NCBI GenBank assembly: GCA_013350335.1
Contig: CM023535.1
Span: 26,876,617-26,940,616 of the forward strand
Reading direction: 5' to 3'
Source: Chimonanthus salicifolius
Lineage: Eukaryota > Streptophyta > Magnoliopsida > Laurales > Calycanthaceae
Length of the DNA stretch: 64,000 nt
Below are positions 1 to 11,012 of the stretch, one piece after another. Made by a program: the position numbers and the translations under genes. How positions within the stretch are numbered: the stretch's first letter is position 1; each line of letters begins with the position of its first letter. Under the pieces are notes generated by a model. That model was not told the origin of the DNA. It made no database searches and saw only the letters and a program-made list of their open reading frames with translations.

Positions 1-189
1 ACCCCGTAAACGAAGATGCATGCACGACTTTCAAGTAAAACAGTTAGGTGTTTGTCACCATATGACCAGCTATTGCAGCCTTGTCATTGCACAATTTTCA
101 TGCACGACATTTTAGGTGTAGAGCTTTGTCAAGTGAAATCCAATCATTTGAAATTGTCGATCTAGATCAAGAGATCCTGTCCCTTTTTC

Positions 190-712
190 AGATCAGAGAT
201 TTGTCTTGAAGAGGGTTCTACTCGTGATCCATCACCAAACACCTGGGCAGCTGCTCCATCGTATCATGGAGGGACCCAACAATGATGGGATCGTAGAACT
301 TGTGGTGCCTATCAGCTCCCATCGACAGAGACAACTCCCAGAACAAGTTGTTGATGGGCAAGGGGATGGCAACGCCTTTGGCCAGCCTCAACTCGGTATC
401 ATTCCTCTAGGTGCCACGGAAGAAGGGCTTGTTGAGAATGAGGCCAGCGAACTTGAAACGAGGAGTTTGGAGGTGGAGCATGCGAAGAGCTGCATGGAAG
501 ATGATGTTGTCGCCGACCTAGCAGATGGTGTCGATGGCATCATCATAGGTAGTGGGAAGTCTCTTCTTCGACGCTGGGCAGTACTAGACAGTGACGATGA
601 TGGCATGTATTTGGAGGGCTATGTTCTCACACATCTTGTGAAAGGGCTCAGTGGCGGCGTTGAGGAGGATGAATCCACCTCCATGGTAGTTGATGATGAT
701 GGGTAGGGTGGT
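190..712 (-). pseudogene. Carboxylesterase (CXE, alpha/beta-hydrolase) pseudogene
   Basis: Read on the minus strand, this stretch is a broken plant carboxylesterase of the GID1/CXE type. The N-terminal side has LPIIINYHGGGFILLNAAT (about 706-650), which contains the HGGG oxyanion-hole motif. It is followed by a decayed match to the usual V-x-Y-R-L-A-P-E-H-R-L-P-A-A-Y-D-D-A block (seen as RLPTTYDDAIDTI). Then come FKFAGLILNKPFF and LAKGVAIPLPINNLFWELS, both in the family's usual order. In-frame stops lie where the VDYRLAPEH block should be, after the DDAIDTI block, after LNKPFFRGT and near the end. The nucleophile G-x-S-x-G segment is deleted, and the extreme N- and C-termini are missing. A live enzyme would hydrolyse small ester substrates; this copy cannot. 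Identification rests on motif order by eye; family-level confidence is good, subfamily is uncertain. Confidence 0.75.
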
Positions 713-935
713 GGCGGTGGTGGTGGAGTTTTGAGTGGTGGCAGGTGGAAAGATCCAAAGTTATGAACGGGTTGAGGGGGACGTATTTCTAGAGAACGGG
801 AGAAGAAGAAGAGTTTGGAGGAGAGACACAAGTTGAGGCATAAGGCAAAAAAATGTAAACGGGCCTTCTTTGTATTTAACATATTATTATAAGTACTATT
901 TAATTAAAATTTTAACTATATATAATAAAAAGAAT

Positions 936-2288
936 TTATCTAAAATCTACTTTTCTTGCTTTTTGAGATGCAAAATTACTAATTATATCTTTGTATTCAA
1001 GTTTGGCTAAAATATCATTTTCAATTGATAATATGACTGATTCACTTAATCTTTCTTTTGACATTATTGATCGTAGATAAGATTTTATCAATTTTAATTT
1101 TGAAAAACTTCTTTCTGCAGAAGCAATTATCACCGTTATTATCAATAATATTTGGTATACAATATAAGTATTTGCAAAATAATAATTTAGTCTTTTAATA
1201 TAATTCAGAATTTCAATTGGAGTTATTACTTTTGTTTGTAAAATTTCACTTAAGACTTCTAACTCTGAAAACAAATCTAAACCATCTATATCAAAAACTT
1301 TGTTATGTTTCAAAACACATTCACGATTAAGACAATATTTTTTTCAAACTATCATCATTTAATGATTTTTAATTTTCTTAAATCAAATAAAAACCAAAAA
1401 TATCTTCATATTTTTGAAATTGTTCAAACCTATTTTGAATTGAAGAAATTGCATGATCTACTATATTTAAAAAAATAACTAATTTTAAAATATTCTTTGA
1501 CTGATTGCATTGATTCATCATCTACATTTTGATCAAACTGATTTTTTTCCACAAATTTTACGTCTTTCATTAAATACAGGTTCTATATCCATTTTAGTTG
1601 CAATATCTTTAGCTTCAATCATAGCTGATATAAATCCATTTTCTATATAGTTATTAAAAAGACAAATAAGACATTTTAATTGATCTATAGCAACATCAAT
1701 ATGCATGTCTATACCTTGTAATTTCTTACTAACTAAGTTAACAACAAATAATATATCATACCAAATAGTCATACATAATAAAAATTCAAACCTCATATAT
1801 AGCTAAACTTTCAACTTCACTTTTTGTTTTAGGGTCTTCACTAGTTTCTGCTAATTGAAGTAGAACATCTCTAATTTCTAGAGCTTGAAATTTTATCACT
1901 TTAACATTTTCAATTCGACTTTCCCAACGTGTTTATGACAATGGTTTTATAGTTAAAATAGATACATTAACTTGTAAAATTTTCCACCACTTTATAAAAG
2001 AAGAAAATAACGAATATATATGTTGTACTACTCCAACAAAGGATATACCTTTAGAAAGCTCTAGGATTTGTATCTAATAGTCTTTTTTGTACACCTTGGT
2101 GTTTTCCTTTCATATTTGATCAATTATCATACCCTTGTCTTCTTACATCATTAATATCAAGTCCTAAATTTTTTATTACATTTAAAAGTTCATTAAAAAG
2201 CCATTTTCCATATGTATCGTCTACTCTTAAAAATTCTAAAAAATATTCTTCAATTTTTATTGGATCTATTGAAACATTCACTTTAAAT
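936..2288 (-). pseudogene. hAT-superfamily transposase remnant (ZMYM1/TTF-type)
   Basis: The minus strand carries fragments of a hAT transposase in correct order. From about 2270 downward there is YFLEFLRVDDTYGKWLFNEL, then the RQGYDN-stop-SNMKGKHQGVQ block that holds a conserved catalytic-region Asp; its Gly codon has become a stop. Next come FEFLLCMTIWYDILFVVN and DIDVAIDQLKCLICLF (1796-1533). The C-terminal dimerisation segment is an open frame of 125 residues (1313-936), with IIASAERSFSKLKLIKSYLR and MSKERLSESVILSIE, the hAT dimerisation signature. Stops and frameshifts separate the parts. No terminal inverted repeats or 8-bp target duplications were seen, so this is a decayed internal fragment. 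Confidence 0.85.
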
Positions 2289-2289
2289 C

Positions 2290-2974
2290 TAAAAAATTAA
2301 ATCTTGCAAACCAACTAGAAATCTTGAGGAAGGACTATGACTCCCTAATTTTAGAGCTGAAATCTTCAAATGAAGAAGTTTTGAAAATCAAATAAATTTA
2401 AGTATTTCTTCAAGAATCATTGAAAAGACAAAGGGATGATATCAAGTTACTGATTAACACCAAACAAAGTCTTGAAAAACATGTGGTTGAACTAACTATA
2501 GAAATGTAAGACTTAAGAAACCATAAAGAAAAGTTTCATGATAAATTTACCCAAGGCGAAGAAAAACTGGAAAGACTTTTAAAAATTGGTAAAAGGTTTG
2601 GTGACAGGTCAGGTCTCGGTTTTCTGGAAACCAATGAACCTATCAACCAAAGGGTGTTTGTTAAAGGACAAGTGTTTAAAACTCACAAGGGTAGGTGTTT
2701 CTATTGCCATAAGTTTGGACATTACTTAATAGAATGCAATCTTAGAAAAAGGCACATTAAAAATAAAGCCCAAAGACAAACTCCCGATCTCAATGTTAGC
2801 AGATACTTCCAAACCCTAAGATAAACTTTAAAAGATACCCACCAAGACCAAATAGTAAGATTCTTCAAATGAAAATGAACCCAAGGGAGGATCACTTGTT
2901 GAGACATCTCAGCCAAGTTTTGAAGAGATTAAGATGTCCAATGTTTGGACCTCCAAGAATTGCCCGAAAGAATG
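2290..2974 (+). pseudogene. Copia gag fragment with CCHC zinc knuckle
   Basis: The plus strand reads a coiled-coil-rich gag segment including HDKFTQGEEKLERLLKIGK and then the knuckle CFYCHKFGHYLIEC (C-x2-C-x4-H-x4-C, about 2698-2740). The same gag type occurs at 42125-41901 on the minus strand (QDKFTQGEEKLEKLLNFGKK). In-frame stops occur near 2395 and 2507 and after the knuckle. Gag would package element RNA into virus-like particles in the cytoplasm. The frame is cut at 2979 by the solo LTR. Confidence 0.75.
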
Positions 2975-2979
2975 TGTAT

Positions 2980-5900
2980 TGTAATACCCTTACCCAGATT
3001 AGGTTTAGTTTAACTTAATAAATCTTGTTTGACCGATTAATCTTGAAGATTACGGTTAGGGCTTTGAAATCAGCCCACGTGTGGCCCAATCCGAACTCGT
3101 GAGCTCAGTGATCCAGCTCGTCTAGCTGGAGCGGCATTTTGGTAATTTACCGTTTACAGTTATTATTTTATAAATTGTGTTGTTATGTGAATATTATTGG
3201 ATAATATTATTCTCCTTAATAAAGGATTTGTAATTCTGATTTTAAAATATTTTTATCTTCAGAAAATAGTATTTAAATCCGCCCATCAAAACCCCGAAAG
3301 GAAATAATAATTATTTTAAATGGTTTTGAAAATGAAATAAATTTGGAAACTAGTATTTTGTGGTAGACCATTCTCATGGTGGTCTAGTTATTCTTTAAAA
3401 CTCCAAAATGAGGTCTCTAAATTGTCTATTTTAACATTTTTTTAATTAAGTAAATAGTATTAAATTATGATTTTGTTTAAATCAAAGATTTCTAGTGAGT
3501 TTTATATTCAAAATTTTTATGGTGACTAGAGTTTTTAAAACCCAACTCATCGGTGAGGTTGGATTAAGTTTTTGAGTTTTCAAAATCTTATGTTTAGTCA
3601 AAAAAAAATCGAGTTTTTATCTAACCAGGGACTTATTTGCAAAATGGGAAAATTTGGAGGGACTGTTTTGCAACCAATGCCCGAACAGTGTAACCACTGT
3701 AGCGGACGTTGGCAGCTGCTGCATGCAAATGCATGCAGTGGCCGGATGGCCACCTTTCCCGGCCAATTTTCTATAAATTGGCCATTAGTTCAGCCTGATC
3801 AAACTCCCATTTCTCTATCTCTCTCTCTCCCTCAATGCTCTCTGGTTTTCAGCCGATCACCCCTTATTGTTCTTCCCTGGTTTTCACCCGTAACTGAAGA
3901 AAGGAAGATTTTCAAAAGACCGCATTTTAGCCCAGGAACTCCAGTGAAGGTAACCACTGTGTTCCTCTTTTAACTCTAGGTAGTTTAGAATCAAGTAAAA
4001 CCAGTTCTGGTTTAGTTTTGAGCAAAAAAAATCATTTCAAAGTTTAAGGAAAAACCCGATTTTTAATGTACCAGCGAGGTTTCAGTGTTAAAATCGGATG
4101 GCCTAGTGAGCTTCAAGACTCCAAACTATTCCCTATGGAAAGAGGACTCCCAGAGGAGTCCATCGGACAGGTTAGATGTGGAAACTGAATCCGGGAAACC
4201 TATTGTTTCCGGATTCGCATTTCACTGTGCTTCTACCGCCACTGTCTGTTGTTGCAGACAGTGGAGGAAGATGACTCTCGGACGGTCCGAGAGCACCCCT
4301 CGGACGTTCCGAGCTTCACCCGAAGCCCAGTTACGCCCGAGGCTAGCCTGACCCATTCGGACGTTCCGAGCCTCACTTCGGATGTTCCGAAGTGCACTGA
4401 CCCATCGAGACCCTTTTTTCAGATCTTTTTGGTTCGGATGGACTTCGGACGATCCGAGACCCGATCTTCGGACGATCCGAAGTCAAACCCAAGATCCGAG
4501 GTCGGTGACTAGTTTAGGTGTGGTTTGGTCGATCTGAAACCACAGTACCTAGTTCCGAGGCATGTTCCGAGGGACCCAGTTTTTAAGTGAAAAATGTTCT
4601 TGTTTGATTGTTATTGATTGCTTGTGATGTTAGTACCCGTTGTTAATCTAAAAATGTACTAACCCTCTTCTCTTATTACTATAGTGTATCTACTATTGTA
4701 TTCACTTCCAGGCCGACTCTATTGGTCGGGCGCTGAGTGATCTCACTTTCAGGCCGACGTTATATTTGTCGGGCACTGAGTGACCTCGAGGCCTTACTCA
4801 AAATGTCAGATCTGGTCCTATCCAGAAGACAATCGAGAAATGACCCTAGAATCTAGACCTAACTCAATAAGTCAATCTGGTCAATGCCCAGAAGACAATA
4901 TGAGTTTTAGACTGAGCACCCCTTTTTATTATTATTTTGTGAATTATTATAATTTAAAAAGGATAAGAACCAACTAGGAGACTCAATTCCATGTACCTTG
5001 GATATTTTTGGGAAAACGTGGGATTTTGAAATACTAATTGTGTGTATGTATTTGATGCTATGTATATTGATTGTGCACTTGTCTGTTTGTCTGAACAGAG
5101 ACCGCGAAACCACACATATACTGTGAGGGGACTTGACTTTGTAGTAAATATAAACAGGTTTTGTTACTTGAGATGGATTTTGGAGCAATGAGTGGTTTCA
5201 AGTTGATGAACTCAATCATGTGTCTAAACATGATGCACTATGGTAAGAGTGCTTATGATGATGGTGAATATTATGATATTGATCATATGAGATGTGATAC
5301 TGCTTACACGTACCTTTACTATTGAACCATCGCCGAGCTGAGGTGTCGGTTACGTCTAACGGACTAGGTGGGTCGACAGTGATTGGCAATGTGTGTCAGT
5401 GCCGGTTTTGAGGTGCATACCGGAGATGTACTTGTAAGGATGTATTTTGACCGTGTCGGGACTTAATACTATTGGTGTCAGGATAGTATTTAGGGGTTGC
5501 GGTGGATGACAGCAGTATTGGAAAGAAATGATGAATTATGGGACTAATGATGATATTATGCTAATTTGTTATCAAGCATGAGATGTTATTGCAACTGTTG
5601 ATTATTTGCTAATTTGTTGTTTACTTAACTACACTGTTATATTTCCTTCACTGGGCTAGTTAGCTCACCCCACTCACCTTTCAGGAGATGAACCCGAGGA
5701 GGAGAACCCTCTATTTCAAGCTTAGGGTGGATAAGCTGCGACGGTGTTTTCGGATTCCCACTGAGGGGAATACCCTTATCTTTGCTTTCTGGTTCTTCGA
5801 ACCATTAGTTTTTGTAAAGTACCGAGTGCGGTACTTAGTTTGTATTAATGTGATGTATTGAAAATTACTATGCTTCTGTAGTTACTCTGATGTGATTTTG

Positions 5901-6139
5901 AATGATAATTCAGTGTTGGATTTATGTGAACATGTTATGTGTTGCTGTTGTGCTCTTGTTGGTATCAGACTTATGGTATATGTTTGAGTCCACATGTTGG
6001 GATCATGTGTGACCTTTGGGCCCAACTGTTGATCTGGCCCAATTAGAACGCTTGAATGTTGTGTTAGTTTAGTCTTAGCTTAAAAAAAAAAAAAAAATCA
6101 GTCACGTTCCGGGCCCACCCTTCGGGTCGGGGCATGACA
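2980..6139 (+). mobile_element. Solo LTR, 3.16 kb (probably Ty3-gypsy type), with TSD
   Basis: The unit begins TGTAATACCC and ends GGGGCATGACA, the TG...CA ends of an LTR, and is flanked by a perfect 5-bp target duplication TGTAT (2975-2979 and 6140-6144). No coding domain lies inside, so it is best read as a solo LTR left by recombination; a very short non-autonomous element is the alternative. A TATA-like box (TCTATAAATTGG, about 3769) followed by a pyrimidine-rich leader indicates plus orientation. A short A tract lies near 6081-6096. The end resembles the start of the reversed unit at 26647 (TGTCATGCCCC), so the two probably belong to related families. The superfamily call comes from LTR length and end style, not from pol. 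Confidence 0.7.
4255..4520. repeat. Cluster of TCGGACGWTCCGA palindromes inside the solo LTR
   Basis: Within about 260 bp there are several near-identical palindromes: CGGACGGTCCG, TCGGACGTTCCGA (twice), TCGGATGTTCCGA and TCGGACGATCCGA (twice). They are separated by unrelated spacers. This cluster lies downstream of the TATA-like box, unlike the arrays in the other LTRs. Confidence 0.75.
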
Positions 6140-6555
6140 TGTATAAGAGTCAAAACTCAGCCATTTTATCTCCTATAAGATAGACCATGACTCATGTTTT
6201 GTTTTGGTTTAAGATTCACTTGCATATCTTAGACCATTACAGATAAACTCACAAGAGATTATGTGAGTTCACATAACACAAAATGATGTGACATAAGGAG
6301 AGAAAGATTGGCTTACTACAAGTCTAGAATGTACTCTTCCTAACTATAGTACATATTCTACTTGAAAAGCCATACATTTCATTCATATTTTGAAGTGTAT
6401 ATCTATTGGAATGATAATTTGTGATTATGTTTACATTTAATAATTTGATGGGTTATGAGTGGCATATCTATGCACTAAAATATATCTAAGTATACCATGC
6501 TTAGAATAGAAATCCATCAAATTACACATAATCAAGGATGATTGCTCTGCAATTC

Positions 6556-6722
6556 ATACCTCTCGATATGCTCGACATGTTGATAAATAGACTGGTTGAG
6601 GTGACAGACATGTCGATACTGTGCTAAATCAAGCACTGTTGAAAAAGGGAAAATGTCGAAAAAATCAACCTGTCGAATGAAGCCGACATGTCGGTTGGAC
6701 AGAAAAAATTAAGTTAAAAAAG
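6556..6722 (+). promoter_or_regulatory. Internal promoter-like palindrome array of SIRE-like copy 1
   Basis: A short run of palindromes (CTCGACATGTTGA, ACATGTCGA, CCGACATGTCGG at 6683-6694) is followed at once by TTAAGTTAAAA (6709-6719). About 45 bp further on is a CT microsatellite and then the accessory gene. The second pol-less element has the same order, with TTAAGTTAAAA at 45752-45762. I infer an internal promoter for the accessory gene. Confidence 0.5.
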
Positions 6723-6758
6723 ATATTTTCCGTGAAAACGAAAATCCATTCAAATTCA

Positions 6759-6760
<2 letters not shown>

Positions 6761-6792
<32 letters not shown>
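6761..6792. repeat. (CT)n microsatellite
   Basis: About 32 bp of near-perfect CT repeats in the presumed leader of the accessory gene. Pyrimidine tracts are common in plant 5' leaders. Confidence 0.9.
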
Positions 6793-6795
<3 letters not shown>

Positions 6796-6989
6796 AATGC
6801 TCTGGCGGAGTTCCTCTCTTCCTCCCGTGCCCTAGACTAGTCCTTAAACCTCTCGGAGCATTTTGACGACGAGCTTAGGGTTTTTGTTCTTCTTCTCTCT
6901 AGAAACCAAAGTATCGAGCGATTTCTTGCGATCAGGTAATCTCAGAAACTCATCCCTCCTCATTTTTTTTTCTTTATTTCGGAGTTATC

Positions 6990-8408
6990 CAAGCAAACCA
7001 TACCAAAAATAAAAGCTCCTAAGAGATTACGAACTCCTATTGTGGAGGAACAAGTTGGGGCTAGCTCTCCACCTCCCAAGAGACCAAAACCTCCTAGGGT
7101 AAAAACAATTGATGCCTCGAGACTAGTCATGTTCCTATAAGATTTAGGGATTCAGACTCTGAGAATACTCCTCTGGCTAAGCTACCCTGTGTCAGATCCA
7201 AGTCAGTAGGGCAAACGCATCCTCAAATCTCATCTAAAAGGGTAGAAGAACCAGTTGCCCAAGACCAAAATGACCAGGAAGAGGTCAGAGAAAAAGGGGG
7301 TATGGAAGAAGAAGAAGAAAGCACTAAAGCTAGGAATGGAGAAGAAGTTAGGGCTTCTGGGTAAGTGATAAGGAAGGAGAATCATCAGATGAAGAAGGAA
7401 TTGGTCCCTACCTTCAACCCTTAGTTCGACATAGATGCTTTAAAGACTTTAACATAGAACGAACTAGTTGTGCAGCTGATCTGCATAAATGTGGGGCTGT
7501 GCAATTACTACTTGACATGGGCTGGTCAAATTTGGTGCATTGGCGTAGAACAATGTATACTTCCTTAGCCATGAGAATGTACTCCTCAATCAGGGATGAC
7601 TAAAAAACAAACTGCTTCAAAATCTTATTCAAAAATTGAGAATCAGTACGAGTCTCTCCTCAGCTTGTCTCTGAACTTATTGGGATTCCTCTTGAAGCAA
7701 ATGCTCTACCCATCATTCCTCCAAAGATAGAAGTGACAGAAGTGCAGACTTGTTACCATGATACAAAGTTCTCCATCTTCTTTTCTATTCTAATCTATAT
7801 CCTAGACATGGGAACAGAGCTTATTTAAATCCTCCCATGATCATACTCCTAGACAGAGTTGCTCGCAAAAATAAATTTTGTCTGTCTACCTGGATGTGTC
7901 ATTCTATCTCTCAGTACTGCAGATCAGCGAGGAAAAGATATCCTCCCTTCTGCTATCTTATGTCTAAACTGGCTGAGCACTTCAAAATCAAGCAAAGGAA
8001 AGGGGAAGTGCCAAGATCCACCAGACCCATTGACGAGGCAATTCTTCAAAAAAACCTCACTAAAAGTTTAGTTGATTCCTTTTTTGGGGACAATAATACA
8101 TCTTCCTCTGACATTCTGTGTTTGAAAAACCTGAAGAAGAAGAAGAAGAAGCAGGTACAACTCAAACATCTAGATTGAAAGCTATAAAGGATCAGCTCAG
8201 TTATCAAAATAAGTTGCTCGCAGACATTGCAAACATACAAGATGAGCATGATCATCTTCTGAATCAACTCTTGGTTGCTATGACTTCTCTCACTTCCAAT
8301 CGGTCTTCTATTTACTCAGATCCTCAACCCTTTACTTCGGCTCCTCCTTCATCCCCTCATGTGTTGAAAAACTTTAAATTTCTATTAGTCTGGATGTGTA
8401 AACATTAA
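6990..8408 (+). pseudogene. Accessory gene with putative plant transposon protein domain (broken)
   Basis: The reading frame, interrupted by stops and frameshifts, starts with KAPKRLRTPIVEEQVGASS, then PPPKRPKPPR, a nuclear-localisation-like cluster. It continues through an acidic Glu-rich part and the domain segment CFKDFNIERTSCAADLHKCG and GWSNLVHWRRTMYTSLAMRM, and ends in a coiled-coil-like stretch (KDQLSYQNKLLADIANIQ, about 8190-8245). The order is the same as in the broken copy at 46014-47635 and, more distantly, in the intact MULE gene at 63098-61023. The molecular function of the domain is unknown. It sits between deleted pol and the 3' LTR, where SIRE-like elements often carry an extra gene. 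Confidence 0.6.
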
Positions 8409-8614
8409 ACACCTTTTGTGCAAACTTTCTTCTATGCATTAATGTTGGGGTGTGCTATGGGTTATTATCTGTGTGGATATTTGACTGTCTTCTATCCTCT
8501 ATGTTGAACATGCCTTTGCTAAATAGGCTAACATGCATATTTGAATGAGTTTGTTTTTGTATTGGCATGTCAAGGAGTGAAGGGATCGGGTTGTGATATT
8601 AAACGTATTCTTGG

Positions 8615-9332
8615 AGTATGGGGGAGCACAAAAGATGTGCTAATTAGATGTTGTCATTGATCATGACAGCTTGTGAAGAAATATGAATCCAAGCTTCAAA
8701 GCTTGGAGAAAAATCAACTTAGAAGTTGCTGAGTTTGTGGGGGAGCTGAGAATAATAAGCTAAGAAGATAGCTTAGAGAATGGAGGAGGAAACTCAAAAA
8801 ACTAGAAACATTAGCTTAACCCAAAAGCTTGATGCACGGCAAAGTACACTAATCCGTGGGGTGAGCCATGTGTAAGAATTGATCTTAGTTAAGCACCAAT
8901 GCAAGAAGCATGGGGGAGTGCTTAATCTTGATGCTTGGCTATTAATCCTTTGTCAATTGAATGACAAAATGGGGGAGAAAATAATAGAAGTCATAAGGCA
9001 TAAAAACCAATTAAGAGAATAATTGGTGAAAGGAAGACCCAACTCAAGGAGATTGGGGGAGTCTAGCAATTCATTGGTGTGTGAGGGAGAAAATCTTATT
9101 TAGTCCATGGATGTTTATGGTTTGGACTAACCCATGTAATGATTTTCTAGTGTTGCTTGCTTTTGTGTCTAAACAGGAAAATGAAAATGAAGCAAGCTGA
9201 GCAAGATTGTTAATCCATTTGAATATACATGTAATTGATGTAATGTTTTGTATTCAAATGTGTTGTAAAAAGGGTGGGCTTGTAATTGGGATAGCTTCTA
9301 GGTTTTGTCATGAAATTAACAAAGGGGGAGAT
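8615..9332 (+). repeat. Repeated polypurine-tract-like motifs ending in the 3' PPT
   Basis: The motif GGGGGAG recurs at about 8620, 8741, 8911, 8971 and 9055, and finally as the true tract AAAGGGGGAGAT (9321-9332) abutting the LTR start TGTTAGTGCC at 9333. The PPT primes plus-strand DNA synthesis in LTR elements. The upstream copies may be duplicated or alternative priming sites. Confidence 0.6.
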
Positions 9333-11012
9333 TGTTAGTGCCCCGGCTTGGCCGAGTCCCTGTTTGTCAATTCCATGACTCGGGAAGAAGCACTTGCTAA
9401 AAGAAGCTTGAAGACTCATGACGATAAAGGAAGAAAATCATGCTCCACCAAAGTCTCAAAGCTCATCATAACGGCAATCACAAAACGGCATTATGGCCAT
9501 AGATGACCTTATGTAGAACCCTCACCTAAGAGAGGACTATCCCTAGGCTTAGTTGAACAAAAGATAAAATCATATAAGGCCTAGAGAGGTTATTGTACAG
9601 TGAATTGAAAATAAACTTGAAAAATGAATTATGTTCAGTGTCAGCCCGACCAGTCTATTTCATTGACCCCTCGGTGGAGACAGGACCGACCCATCATGAT
9701 CAAGGATTGGTTGGCTAGTTTGACATAGGTTTTGGAACTTAAAACTATCATTCTAAGAATGCCTCTGACCAAGAGTCTCGTATGCATCAACCCCTCGGTG
9801 ATAAACTTAATCGACCCCTCGTGGTCAACGACTCATCGGTAAAAGAATTATGTGTCCTAGACTATGAATCAAAATAAGCTCTCGAGAAAACAAATATCTC
9901 GGTGATTCAAGACCGATCGAGAATAACAAGATCGACCCCTTGACAAAGGGCGACATGTCGTTCTGGGTTTGACTAGTTTCTGTCTTGAAACTCTGTCCGC
10001 ATGGAGTTGCCCCAGATCGAGCCTCTCGTAGGACCGACCCATCGGTGCCATGACTATCGACCCATCGGCGACACCGACATGTGACCGGGAAGTACTTATG
10101 CCTTTGGGAGTGCATTTAATGCGCAACAGTCGGGTGGTTGACCGTAATAAATATGAACACCAACCCATCGGTGCCACCAACCTGTCAGTCCTAGACAGTC
10201 CAAATGACAGTTAATAATTCTCTATAAATATGAATGTTGTATGATCATTTGGGTATCTTCCCTGAACTGAGAAAAATCATATATTTTAAGGAACGATCAA
10301 CTCTCTTGTGCATATACCAAAAATCAAATACCCAATCTTAGAATAAAGATTGAGAAAGAGAAAGAAAGAAGAGAAGATACAACATCTATTAGGACATGAG
10401 CTAATTATCCTAGTCTTATTGAAACTGTTATTGCTATACGACGTCTAGAAGAAAGAGAGTCATCATAACTTGAGTGAATCTTTGAGAAGCAAACATCATC
10501 AACGAGAAAGAGCTTTAAGGCAATAGCTTCTTGGTTTTAACTTTGCTTTTAAACCTGTAACCCGAAAGTGGATTAAGGAGAGGTACTCCGGAACCACTAT
10601 AAAACGCTCTAGAGCATCGTCTCCGACATAGTGGTGGGTGGAACTCCTAGCCGATTGAGTGAGGTGGAATTCCCACTCTACTTGTGAGGGTGTAAGTCCC
10701 CACTTAGTGAAATTTGGAGATAACTCAAGGTTGAGTGAGTTCTAACAGTGTATATAGGTTGGTTAATCGAACCACTTTATATTGTTTGTCCTTGAGATTG
10801 TGGTGTTAGAGCTAACCTCCTATATTGATTGTTCACTTTTGCTAACACACTTACTTGATTATTGTATCACCCTCACTTAGACTAATCAATCAAATTAATT
10901 TTAAAAAGGGACAACAATTTGAGATTGACTTATTCAAAACCAACACACCCCCCCCCCCCCCCCCCCCTCTCGGGGCTAGGATCAATTGTGTACTAGCACA
11001 TTGGGAATTTCA
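9333..11012 (+). repeat. 3' LTR, family A (copy A1)
   Basis: The LTR runs from TGTTAGTGCCCCGG, directly after the PPT, to ...CTAGCACATTGGGAATTTCA. Family members are a truncated copy at 40209-41830 (plus) and a copy at 48197-50122 (minus). It contains a palindrome array (9640-10190), a TATA box (10222-10230) and a run of 20 C (10948-10967) near the 3' end. Confidence 0.85.
9640..10230 (+). promoter_or_regulatory. U3 palindrome array (CGA-N4-TCG) and TATA box of LTR A1
   Basis: Exact CGA-N4-TCG sites lie at 9812-9821, 9829-9838, 9951-9960, 10035-10044 and 10058-10067, with many one-mismatch relatives of ACCGACCCCTCGGT around them. The array stops just before CTATAAATA (10222-10230). The position fits an enhancer-like U3 region. 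Which protein binds is unknown. Confidence 0.65.

Larger units (their letters stand above)
2290..11012 (+). mobile_element. 5'-truncated, pol-less SIRE-like LTR retrotransposon (copy 1)
   Basis: This composite reads on the plus strand: gag fragment (2290-2974), a nested solo LTR (2980-6139), the rest of the internal region with an accessory gene (6990-8408), a polypurine tract (9321-9332) and a 3' LTR (9333-11012). The 5' LTR and primer-binding site are absent, with hAT debris to the left. No protease, integrase, reverse transcriptase or RNase H is visible, so the element depended on proteins from elsewhere. The sequence just right of the solo LTR (6145-6400) matches 45121-45340 in the second pol-less element, which shows that both belong to one family. 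Lineage is inferred from the TGTTAGTGCC LTR start, the AAAGGGGGAGAT tract and the gag type, as in the fuller element at 34998-44320. Confidence 0.7.

Noticed and set aside
206..706. A 166-residue plus-strand protein
   Set aside because: It is antisense to the carboxylesterase pseudogene, whose motifs are all on the minus strand.
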